Of a stretch of 64,000 bases of DNA, positions 38,301 through 49,205 are shown piece after piece (position 1 is the first letter of the stretch; each line of letters starts with the position of its first letter). Under the pieces are notes generated by a model. It saw only the letters and a list, made by a program, of their open reading frames with translations, was not told the origin of the DNA and ran no database searches. Origin of the DNA: Aptenodytes patagonicus (Eukaryota > Chordata > Aves > Sphenisciformes > Spheniscidae). The stretch covers positions 930,001 through 994,000 of the forward strand of contig NC_134974.1 in assembly GCF_965638725.1 (NCBI RefSeq). The letters run 5' to 3'. The position numbers were made by a program, and so were the translations under genes.

Positions 38301-40425
38301 ATGAGCGCTCCGGAGCCGCCGGACCGTGGGATGCGGTTTGCGGAGAGCCAGCTGCGGCGGCACGGCTGGCGGCGAGGTGGGGGCTGGCCCGGGGTCTCCG
38401 CCGTCCCTGGCCCTGCCCGGTCTCACGGCCGGTCCCCAGCCGTCCCCAGCCCCCTTTCCCGGCGGAGCGGGGCTCGCCACCCCAACGCTTGGGGTCACGC
38501 GGCGGCCCCAGCCCCCGGTGGCCGCCCCCGGCCGCGGGGGGGCTCCGGGGGAGCCGTTGCGGCGAGTGACAGGTGCCCTTGTCCCCAGGGCAGGGGCTGG
38601 GGAAGCGGGAGGACGGCATCGCCGAGGCCATCCGGGTGAAGGTGAAGTGCGACACGGCGGGGGTGAGCGCAGCCCTCTGGCCCGCGGGGGCTCGGACCCA
38701 GTGGCCACCGCCGGCTGCAGCCATTCCGGTGGCTCCTCTGCGCCCCGCAGGTGGGACACGACGCGGCGGAGCCGTTCGCCTTCCACTGGTGGGACCACGT
38801 CTTCAACAAGGCGGCTGCCAACATCGCCGTGGAGGCCGGGCGGGTAGGAGGACTGGGGTGCGGCGGGGGGGGGGTACCCCGGTCGGGCCGGGATGGGGTT
38901 GAAGGCAGGGGAGGGCTTTGGGGTCCCCTTTGGTGGCCTTTGCACTGCCGGCGTATGTCCCCCCAGCTCCTAACGGCGCGCAGCACCTTGCACGGGGGAC
39001 CGTGGTGGCAGAAAGGTGCTGCTGGAGGGGGCGAAGCCCCTCGGACAAAACACTCCCGAGCCCTTTGCGTCTCTCTTCCCCCAGGATGGCATCTCTGTAA
39101 AGACACTTTCCGAGCAGGGAGGCAGGATCACCAATAAGAAGCCCCGCAAGGCCGGCAGCGCTGGCAGCATGCTGTATGGCCGCTTTGTGAAGGTAACCTG
39201 CCCTGGGGATATGGCTCGGGGAGCAGCTGGCGTCTCTCTGAAGGCTGCTGTGAACTCTGTACCCCCCCCCCCCCCTTGCAGCGCAGCCTCCCCAGCCCAT
39301 CGCTGCTGTGGCCCCCAGGGCCCCCTTTTCCTCGTTCCCCTTTGTCACGGCCACTTTGCCTCTCCCCGCTGCAGTCAGCCACGCTCACGGCATGCGGGGA
39401 GGAGTCCACGAAGCTGCCCGCTGGTTCAGAGAGCAGCGAGGAGGAGGAGAAGCTGGATCTCTCTTCGGCTAGGAGGTGAGGCTGGGGCAGCGGTGCATGC
39501 TCTATCCCCACGATGCGGCAGCGGGGAGGGATGAGGGCTGCGAGGGGCAGCCCCGGTTCGGACCACGCTCCTCCCCATGCCAATGCTGGGGGTGACACGT
39601 CCCGTCTTGTGTCCCACAGGCTGACGGACGAGGAGCTGATGCGAGTGTGCGGGGGCCGCACGGCACACAAGTAAGTGGTTGGTGGGGCCTGCACGGTTGG
39701 GTTCCCCCCCTCCTGACAGCAGCTTTTGAGCAGGCTGGGCCGGGGGGGCACGTTCCCTGCCAGGGAGGTGCCGGACCCCGGCTGCCCATGATCGTTGCAG
39801 GGGTGCCCGTCACGGCCTGACCATGAGCGCCAAGCTCGCGCGCCTGGAGGAACAGGAGCGAGCCTTCCTGGCCACGTACCAACACAAGGAGCAGCAGCAC
39901 GAGCCCCCAGAGAGCAGCCCCCCAGCAGAGAGGCAGGAAATAAGGAAGAAAAAAAGGAGACAGTCCAGAGACGGAGCCGATGCCGAGGTGCTGCAGAGCC
40001 AGGAGCTAAGCAGAGAAGAGGAGGTGGCAGGAGAGGAAGGGAAGGCCGTGAAGAGGAAGAAGAAGAACCAGGAGCTAAGTGGAGAAGAGGAGGTGGCAGG
40101 AGAGGAAGGGAAGGCCGTGAAGAGGAAGAAGAAGAAGAAGAAGAAGAAGAAGAAGAACCAGGAGCTAAGCGGAGAAGAGGAGGTGGCAGGAGAGGAAGGG
40201 AAGGCCGTGAAGAGGAAGAAGAAGAAGAGCCAGGAGCTAAGCAGAGAAGAGGAGGTGGCAAGAGAAAAAGGGAAGGCTGCAAAGAGGACAAAGAAGCAGC
40301 AGGGGGAGGAGGACAAAGAAGAGCTGGCTGAGACAGAGGTACCTCTGGAAGACACAGATGGGCCGGACCAGGCTGGGCACAGCCCCAGGAAGAAGAGGAA
40401 GAAGAGGAAGAGGAAGCCAGAGTGA
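38301..40425 (+). CDS. GPATCH4: GPATCH4, nucleolar G-patch protein
   Basis: GPATCH4 is a nucleolar G-patch protein that acts as a cofactor of a DEAH-box helicase in ribosome biogenesis. Seven coding exons: 38301-38376, 38589-38662, 38751-38843, 39085-39192, 39375-39475, 39620-39670, 39801-40425. They total 1,128 bases, or 375 residues (human about 446), all GT-AG. The G-patch lies at about 10-57 (GMRFAESQLRRHGW, then GQGLGKREDGI), followed by the conserved HWWDHVFNKAAANI, MLYGRFVK, LTDEELMRVCGGRTAHK and GLTMSAKLARLEEQE blocks. The last exon is Lys/Glu-rich with KRKKK nuclear or nucleolar localisation clusters, and is built from four tandem units. The shorter length compared with human lies in this low-complexity tail. 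The gene converges on NAXE, as in human. Confidence 0.96.
39997..40300 (+). repeat. GPATCH4: Coding minisatellite in the GPATCH4 tail (four units) with an expanded AAG run
   Basis: Four tandem in-frame units begin at 39997, 40066, 40156 and 40228, encoding (S/N)QELS(R/G)EEEVAGEEGKAV-type 23-mers that each end in a KRKKK cluster. Unit 2 is 30 codons because its AAG run has grown to about ten lysines. Unit 4 is the most diverged (VAREKGKAAKRTKK). All changes keep the frame. Confidence 0.9.
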
Positions 40426-40769
40426 GCAAGGGCCAAGGCTGCTGTGCTGTGCAGCTGCCGGTACCATCTGGCTATGAGGGTCCTGATCCTGCCTGCTGGC
40501 ACTGATGGGTGCCCAAGGATGCTCTGGGCTCTTCTCAGGTGGAGCCCTGCGCTGTGGCCCAGCTGCATGTTCACTTCCTGGGGATGCTGGGCTGGGACTG
40601 GTTGGTCTGGAGCTGGATCAAGCTTTATTTCACTCCCTGAGCCTCCTGTGAGGGGTGACCCCCGTTCCCACCAGGCCCTGGGGCAGTGATCCATTTGCCG
40701 TGGGTCTGTTGCAGAGGGACACAAGGGGACAGACCCCACGGGGTATTGAAATACTTTTTTAGGGCCATG

Positions 40770-40775
40770 AATAAA
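40770..40775 (+). terminator. GPATCH4: Poly(A) signal of GPATCH4
   Basis: AATAAA on the plus strand, 345 bases past the GPATCH4 stop. It is separated by only two bases from the NAXE signal on the other strand. Confidence 0.8.
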
Positions 40776-40777
40776 TC

Positions 40778-40783
40778 TTTATT
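40778..40783 (-). terminator. NAXE: Poly(A) signal of NAXE
   Basis: TTTATT on plus reads AATAAA on minus, 305 bases past the NAXE stop. With the GPATCH4 signal it forms AATAAATCTTTATT, a shared bidirectional element, so the two mRNAs should overlap by some tens of bases at their 3' ends. Confidence 0.8.
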
Positions 40784-41087
40784 GCAGTGAAACTATCCTG
40801 AAGTACAAGATACATGGCAGACCCCGGGATCCTGGATCGCGTCTACACCTAGAAGCACTCATATTAGGTAGCAACCCCAAACAGAGCCCGCCTGGCAGCC
40901 GCCCCGTCGGTCCCAAAGCCCTGGTCTGCAGTGAACTTCAATCCCGCTGGCAGACCTGGGTAGGACTGAAGCCCAGTGAGGTGCTGAGCATCCTCCTAGC
41001 AGAGAGCTGTGGCTTTGGCAGAATTAGGCCCCGATCTGCTGTGCCGAAGCCTAACCCGGCACCCCAAGCCCCTGCTGAGCCCCAGCC

Positions 41088-42855
<1,768 letters not shown>

Positions 42856-43280
42856 GCGGCGGGCCCGGCCCGGCACGGAGCGGCTCGGCACGGAGCAGGC
42901 GCAGGCGCAGGGGCGGCCCCGGGGCGGAGCGCCCATCCCCGTGCCGCGGGGCGGGCGCCGGGCGGAGCGCCGGACTCGGAGCCCGCGGTCCCTCGAGACC
43001 CCCGGCCCCAGCGCGGAAAGGAGAACGGCAAAGGACCGGGTTCAAAACCGTGTTGGCTCAAGCACCGTGAACGGGCTCCCACCGGCAGCTCGGCCCTGCC
43101 CCGGGGGACGCGCGGTCCAGGCCGGATCCTGCTGCCCGGTCCCGCCGCCGGCCCCCCGTGGGAAGCGGCCATCTCCCCGGTGTCTTCCACCGTCACAAGA
43201 GGCTGCAGATGAGGGACAGCATCCCAGTCCCCGTGCGAGGCTCCCGGCTCCCGCGGGACCGGCAGCCAGCGGTGTTGGCG
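42856..43280 (-). promoter_or_regulatory. NAXE: CpG-island promoter of NAXE
   Basis: Extremely GC- and CpG-rich sequence with no TATA box, directly upstream of and running into NAXE exon 1. CpG density falls after about 43280. Confidence 0.6.
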
Positions 43281-44560
43281 GCGGCGGTGGGGCTGGGAGG
43301 CAGCAAGGCCACCGAGGTGTTACAGGGTGTGGGGGTGCCCGGCGGGATGCAGAATGGGGGGCGAGGGGGGATTTCGTACAGGGGCGCGGGAATCCACCCT
43401 CAGATCTGCTGCCCCATCTGTAGGACTGGGGTTGGGGTTGGCTATGAGGTGCCAAAATCCCAAGCCCCTGTGATTTTGGGCTTGGGGACAGGGCCGTTGC
43501 AAGGAGCGGGGGTGTCCCAAGCCCTGCTGGGGGGTCTCCATCCCTGAACCCTCCCCTCGGAGGACACCCTGGAGCCCAGAACACCCATCCGCTCCCTTGC
43601 CTGCTCCTCCAGCGCATCACCTACCGCTTCGGGGGCCTCAGTTGGCGGTCATGATGCCCTGTGAAACACAGCGTGAGAACCGCGGCCCTCAGCTCGCTGG
43701 GGAAGCGAAGCTCTGCTTGTGTTTGGTACTTACTTGGCCGGAGGCTGCCGTGGTGCGGCGGGGCTGGGCACGGGCGGGTGGTGGTCAGGTTACTGGGAGC
43801 AAAGCAGAGACGGCTTATGTGGAGGTGATGGAGAGCATCCGTGTGACAAACTCTCCCCTATTACCGAACCCTCCCCAAATTCTGGCTTGAATTACCCCAA
43901 ATGCGCTTCCCAGAATTACACGTCTTTCAAAATCTCTGGATTTTCACCTTTAACCACGAGAAGTCTCCAGGGCGATGCCACTTGCTGCATTACATTTGCT
44001 GCTACTGCAAGGGTATTTGGGTGCAAGGAGCTGTATTGGGGTGCCTCCCCCTCGCCCACACACCTGTTAGCATGGGGCTTACTGCGACACCCTGGAGCCA
44101 TGCTGGGACCATCCTCATCCTCCCCTGAGGTGTCCAGGCAGCCATGTGGGTTGTGGGGCTCCAGTACAGGGCTGTCACCTGGGGCCGCTCCTGTGCCTCC
44201 GGGGAGGAAGGACAAATAGGCAGGAGTCCGGTACCAGACCGTGCCAAAGCATTGGCTCCAGCAGAATTTGGCTGTATGGCTCAAGCAAGTTGTCTGGGTT
44301 TTAGTTTGCACCCTCTTACCTGAACGCCCAGGACGTGCTCCCGGCACAGGCGCGTACAACTCGTCCCCAGGCTGGGCTTTCCCCCCGAAGGACCTGGGGT
44401 CAAAGGAAGGAAGATTTATCTCATGGGTGATGCTGGGAACTCATCCACGGAGGAAGAAGGGACAGGATGGCAGCTTTCCTACTCACACCTCGCTCCCCCG
44501 GAGCCGTGTCCCACTGGCGTGGGGCAGCGTGGAGCAAAACTGCAGCTGACCGGGTTCCTG
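43281..44560. other. Interval between NAXE promoter and TTC24, with one possible TTC24 end exon
   Basis: No clear gene. On the minus strand a 74-base block at 44320-44393 has a good acceptor (CCCCAG) and a good donor (GTAAGA) and could be a further TTC24 exon, but I could not fix its frame. No minus-strand AATAAA was seen for TTC24 here. Confidence 0.35.
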
Positions 44561-46483
44561 CTAGGACGGAGGGACGGCCTGGGGTTTACACGTGCATGTC
44601 CCTCTGCCCACCAAACCCTGGCGCCTCTCCCCACCAACCCCCATCTTGGGTCTCAGTCCCCAGCACCCCGATCTGCCCCACGCCCCTGGGGTGATGCTCA
44701 CCGGGGCTGGGGCGGGCGCCCAGCCACCCCCGCAGGGGAGGCGGACATGGAGGCAGAGCTGGTGCTGGATGGCATCAGTGAGCTTGTGCACGACCTGCTC
44801 ACGGGCGGCTCTGGGGGTGTCCTGTGGAGGAGGGAGCCCGTGTGGGCTGGGCCAAGTGGGTCTGCCCCCAGGGCTGGGGCAGTCGCCCCGTGATGCACGG
44901 GAGGGTCCAGCCTCAGGGGTTTCCCCAGTGTGTCTTACCTGGCAGTAGGAAAGCAAAGTCAGGGCTTCCTTGTAGTGCCCGATGGCTTTTTGGGGGTCTC
45001 CCAGGTGGAAGCAGGCTGTTCCCAGCCCCTCGCACGCTTGCCATTGCCCCTGCATGTCCCCTGGGAGGTGAAGGGCAGCATCAGTGCTGGCCCAGCATGT
45101 CGCAGCCGAGGTCCCGGGGAGGGAGCATCGCTGATGCCCTTTGGATACGGTGCATGCCCAGCTCGAGTCCACTCGCTCGGCATCCAGATGCTGCAGACCC
45201 CCCAGTGCAGGGACAATTTGCCTGCACCTCCCCTTACCCGAGTCCCGGAAGGCTTGCAAGGCGTGCAGGTAGTTCTCTGCGGCAGCCTCGTGGTTCCTGA
45301 GCTGGCTGCAGGCGTACGCCAGGTTACCGAAGCACTGCCCCTGTGCCCTCCGGTTCCCTAGAGTACCTGGAATTGGGAACACGGGGCTCCATCCTGAGCC
45401 GGCACATCCAGCAAAGCTGAGAGCAAGAGATACCTGTGTGACCTACTGTGCAGCGCCGCCGCTCGCCGGTGCCAGCCCAGGGCTGTGTTGAAGCTGCACA
45501 GGGCGTTGTGGGCAGCACCCAGGTTCTGCAGCAGTGCAGCCTCCCTGCGCCGGTCTGGCTCACCACTGCAGAGGGCAAGGGCCCGCTCGAAGCTCTCAGC
45601 AGCCAGGGAGAAGATGCAGAGCTGGGAGTACCCGAGGCCGATGTCATTGTAGAGTTTCCCTGCGGGGCAGAGAGGAAAAGCTGGGTGCGGGCGCTGCTCA
45701 CCAGGGCACCAAGAGGAAAGGGTGCGGCGCGGCATTACCTCGCAGGGCTGGGTCGGGGATGTTCTCACAGAGCGAGCGGCACTGGGTGAGGACCCCCACG
45801 ATCTCTGCTGCCCTGAACCGTCGGCTCTGCAGCATGGAGCCACTCGCCCTGCTCAGAGCCACCGCGGCAGCCTCGGGGCTCGCGGCCGCCGCGTAGGTCT
45901 GCGCAGCATCCAGGAAGCAACGTGCGGCTCGTGCCGGCTCCCTCATCCCCAGGTAGCAGCAGCCCATCTGCACACAGGTCCCTGCTTGGCTGCCAGCCTG
46001 TGCCATGTGGTCATGGCCGACGGCTTTGCCAAAATAATCCAGAGCCTTTGGAAAGTCCTGGAGCCCTTCGTGAGCTGCCCTGATGTTGAAATAAAGGTCC
46101 CCCAAGCGCGCCCCGCTCTCCTCCTCCGAGGGCTGGGACTGGAGGAGGAACTCAAGGCCCTTTTCAGGCTTTCCAGTCTCCACGTAGGCAGCCCCCAGGT
46201 TGAAGGCACAAGCCCTGCGGAGCCGGGGGCTTGCCGTGCCCCCAGAGAGGAGAAGTGCCTTCCTGAAGCATCCCACCGCCTCCCGTGCGTCGCCCAGCGC
46301 CAGCGCCCGGTGCCCGGCTAGCGTGAGCCGCTCGATTTCAGCCGCCTGCCCTGCCGCCTCGTCCCCTCCCTCCTGGACATATTCCCCAGCCTCGGGCTTC
46401 TCCTTCCCTTTCTTCTGGCTCTTCTTCTGGATGGCGGGGGCTGTGGGCTGTGCTCCTGGCTTAGCAGCCTCCTCCGAAGCCAT
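44561..46483 (-). CDS. TTC24: TTC24, tetratricopeptide repeat protein (3' end uncertain)
   Basis: A TPR-repeat protein of unknown biochemical role; in mammals TTC24 sits between IQGAP3 and NAXE, exactly as here. Coding exons on the minus strand: 45739-46483 (start [13 protein letters not shown], Lys-rich, then TPRs), 45447-45659, 45238-45366, 44939-45060 and a last one from 44821. Phases agree up to codon 403. TPR-like helices include [59 protein letters not shown] and [20 protein letters not shown]. Read through, the last exon stops at 44561, giving 489 residues (human about 580). A strong donor GTGAGC after 44702 suggests that it may instead splice on to at least one more exon. The ATG sits 20 bases inside an exon whose acceptor is at 46503, so a 5' non-coding exon exists; a donor AACA|GTAAGT at 46828 is a candidate for it. 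Confidence 0.85.
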
Positions 46484-46503
46484 GGGCAGGGCGAGCGACC
46501 TGT

Positions 46504-47629
46504 CTGCAAGAGAGAGAGATGCAGCAGGCAGCCTGAGCCAGCACAGTCCTGGGATTTCTTGAAACAAGCAGTGTTATTTTATATCATTTAAAGAAAAATT
46601 GGAAAAGTCTTGTAGCCTGTTTGCTGCTAAAATTTCAGGGAGGAAAATGGCCTTTCCATGGAGGACCCCAGCCCAGCTTCTGCACTCGGTGCCTGCCTCC
46701 TGCAAACATTTGTGGCTGCCAGAGAGGAGAGAGGTCACTGGAAGAGGAGGGGGAGACGCCGCAGCACAGGGTGGGTGTTCCAGGGGTGTCTTTTTGGGAG
46801 GCAGAATAACCGGTTGCACGCACTTACTGTTTGCTCTTTAGGTGCAAAGGGTGCTGAGAGCATGGAGGGGAGGGACAGGGCATCACCACCAGTTGCAGAC
46901 GCGTCGCTGCTGCAAACCGCTGCTCTCCAGACAGGGATGGAGGGTGTCCGAAGGGCCTCTGAGTCCCGCCAGGGCTGGGCTGCCGGGAAAGCTGCCCAGA
47001 GCGGGTCGCAGCCCCCCGGATGATGGATGCTGGTGCCTGGGACCTGGTGCTGGAGCAGAGATAGCTTTTGAGCGCCAAGAAAATGTCAGGGTTGTGCGTG
47101 GCACGCACAAACTGGGACAAAGCCAGGTCTCCTCCTGGGGAAGGCACGTTCCTGCAATGGCCTGGCTGGCTCCGGTTTCATCTCCGTCACTGGCACGGTG
47201 TACAGTGCCATGGCAACTTGGTTCAGCAGCGCCGGTGTGAACCGTGTGATGGATGGCACCACCTGCCCCTCACTGTCCCGGTGAGCTCATGGCAGGCACT
47301 GTGGACTTGTTTAATGTGGGGGCACATTCGTGGTTTGGAGCAGATCGATGTACGGGCACGGTGCAGTGCAGGTGAAGGGCACCCCGGGGCTGGCCGGCAC
47401 ATCCTGGGTCTGGCACAGGCCTGGCCCCTTGGCACAGCCGGTGCTGGGGTCCCCCAGCAGCCCCCGCTTGGCTCAGCCTGGGCGGGCAGACCCCGGTGTG
47501 GCTCGGGTGTGCCCCTGCGGGCAGCTGGATGCCCCTGCTGTTTGCAGATCCTGTGTGCCCTGCAGGTCCCCGCATGTGCTGAGCCCCTGGCACTCCGGGG
47601 TGTGTGCCCCGTGCGTGTGCTGGTGCCTG
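46504..47629. other. Interval upstream of TTC24, with a candidate 5' UTR exon
   Basis: No protein-coding exon recognised. On the minus strand the sequence ending CAAACA before GTAAGTGCG (junction at 46828/46827) is a strong donor and would pair with the TTC24 acceptor at 46503. The promoter of TTC24 was not located; there is no CpG island like those of the neighbouring genes. Confidence 0.35.
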
Positions 47630-49055
47630 GGCGTGCCCAGCCCCTGCACCCCAAGATGCCCCCTGCACCCCTGGGCTCACCTTGCACCCCGGTGCGTGCC
47701 CACCCTCTGCACCCCGGGGCTCACCTTGCACCCCGGTGCGTGCCCAGCCCCTGCACCCCGGGGCTCCCCCTGCACCCCAAGATGCCCCCTGCACCCCGGG
47801 GCTCACCTTGCACCCCGGTGCGTGCCCAGCCTCTGCACCCCAAGATGCCCCCTGCACCCCTGGGCTCACCTTGCACCCCGGTGCGTGCCCACCCTCTGCA
47901 CCCCGGGGCTCACCTTGCACCCCGGTGCGTGCCCAGCCCCTGCACCCCAAGATGCCCCCTGCACCCCTGGGCTCACCTTGCACCCCGGTGCGTGCCCACC
48001 CTCTGCACCCCGGGGCTCACCTTGCACCCCGGTGCGTGCCCAGCCCCTGCACCCCGGGGCTCCCCCTGCACCCCAAGATGCCCCCTGCACCCCGGGGCTC
48101 ACCTTGCACCCCGGAGCGTGCCCAGCCCCTGCACCCCAAGATGCCCCCTGCACCCCGGGGCTCACCTTGCACCGCGGTGCGTGCCCACCCTCTGCACCCC
48201 GGGGCTCACCTTGCACCCCGGTGCGTGCCCAGCCCCTGCACCCCGGGGCTCCCCCTGCACCCCAAGATGCCCCCTGCACCCCGGGGCTCACCTTGCACCC
48301 CGGTGCGTGCCCAGCCTCTGCACCCCGGGGCTCACCTTGCACCCCGGTGCGTGCCCACCCTCTGCATCCCGGGGCTCACCTTGCACCCCGGTGCGTGCCC
48401 AGCCCCTGCACCCCGGGGCTCCCCCTGCACCCCAAGATGCCCCCTGCACCCCGGGGCTCACCTTGCACCCCGGTGCGTGCCCAGCCTCTGCACCCCGGGG
48501 CTCACCTTGCACCCCGGAGCGTGCCCAGCCCCTGCACCCCAAGATGCCCCCTGCACCCCGGGGCTCACCTTGCACCCCGGAGTGTGCCCAGCCCCTGCAC
48601 CCCAAGATGCCCCCTGCACCCCGGGGCTCACCTTGCACCCCAGTGCGTGCCCAGCCCCTGCACCCCAAGATGCCCCCTGCACCCCGGGGCTCACCTTGCA
48701 CCCCGGTGCGTGCCCACCCTCTGCACCCCGGGGCTCACCTTGCACCCCGGTGCGTGCCCAGCCCCTGCACCCCAAGATGCCCCCTGCACCCCGGGGCTCA
48801 CCTTGCACCCCGGTGCGTGCCCACCCTCTGCACCCCGGGGCTCACCTTGCACCCCGGTGCGTGCCCAGCCCCTGCACCCCGGGGCTCCCCCTGCACCCCA
48901 AGATGCCCCCTGCACCCCGGGGCTCACCTTGCACCCCGGTGCGTGCCCAGCCTCTGCACCCCGGGGCTCACCTTGCACCCCGGAGCGTGCCCAGCCCCTG
49001 CACCCCAAGATGCCCCCTGCACCCCGGGGCTCCCCCCGCACCCCGGAGCGCGCTG
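47630..49055. repeat. Minisatellite of about 44 bp units between TTC24 and IQGAP3
   Basis: About 1.4 kb of tandem units with the basic 44-base form GTGCGTGCCCAGCC, CCTGCACCCCGGGG, CTCACCTTGCACCCCG. Longer compound units add CCCCAAGATGCCCCCTGCA modules. I count about 23 copies of the CTCACCTTGCACC module. All three plus frames stay open for over 500 codons because the unit has no plus-strand stop in any frame; this is not evidence of a protein. The minus strand is G-run-rich (GGGG every 8-15 bases). The array ends about 150 bases before the IQGAP3 start codon. Confidence 0.92.
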
Positions 49056-49091
49056 ATCCCCGTGTGCTCGCTGGTCCCGGGGCAGCCCCGC

Positions 49092-49121
49092 TGCCGGTGC
49101 CGGTGCCGGTGCCGGTGCCGG
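49092..49121. repeat. (GCCGGT)5 hexanucleotide repeat before the IQGAP3 start
   Basis: Five near-perfect copies of GCCGGT, 85-115 bases upstream of the IQGAP3 ATG, probably in its 5' UTR or core promoter. Confidence 0.8.
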
Positions 49122-49205
49122 ACTACAGCGCCCGGCGGCCCTCGCGCGGCGCCACGTGGGCGGCGGGAGATTCAAATCGCGGGTGGAGCCGCCGCGGCTG
49201 CAGCC

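Noticed and set aside
37362-38945. A 527-codon minus-strand frame with many HTHTRTH repeats
   Set aside because: It crosses the GT-rich tract and lies antisense to GPATCH4 exons 1-3. No domain; composition explains it.
39128-40429. A 433-codon Ser/Leu-rich minus-strand frame opposite GPATCH4
   Set aside because: It is the antisense shadow of the Lys/Glu-rich coding repeat (AAG/GAG reads as CTT/CTC).
42856-42936. An upstream in-frame ATG for NAXE at 42936
   Set aside because: The extra 27 residues (Arg/Cys/Ser-rich) lack similarity, while the ATG at 42855 gives the conserved leader and a total of 287 residues.
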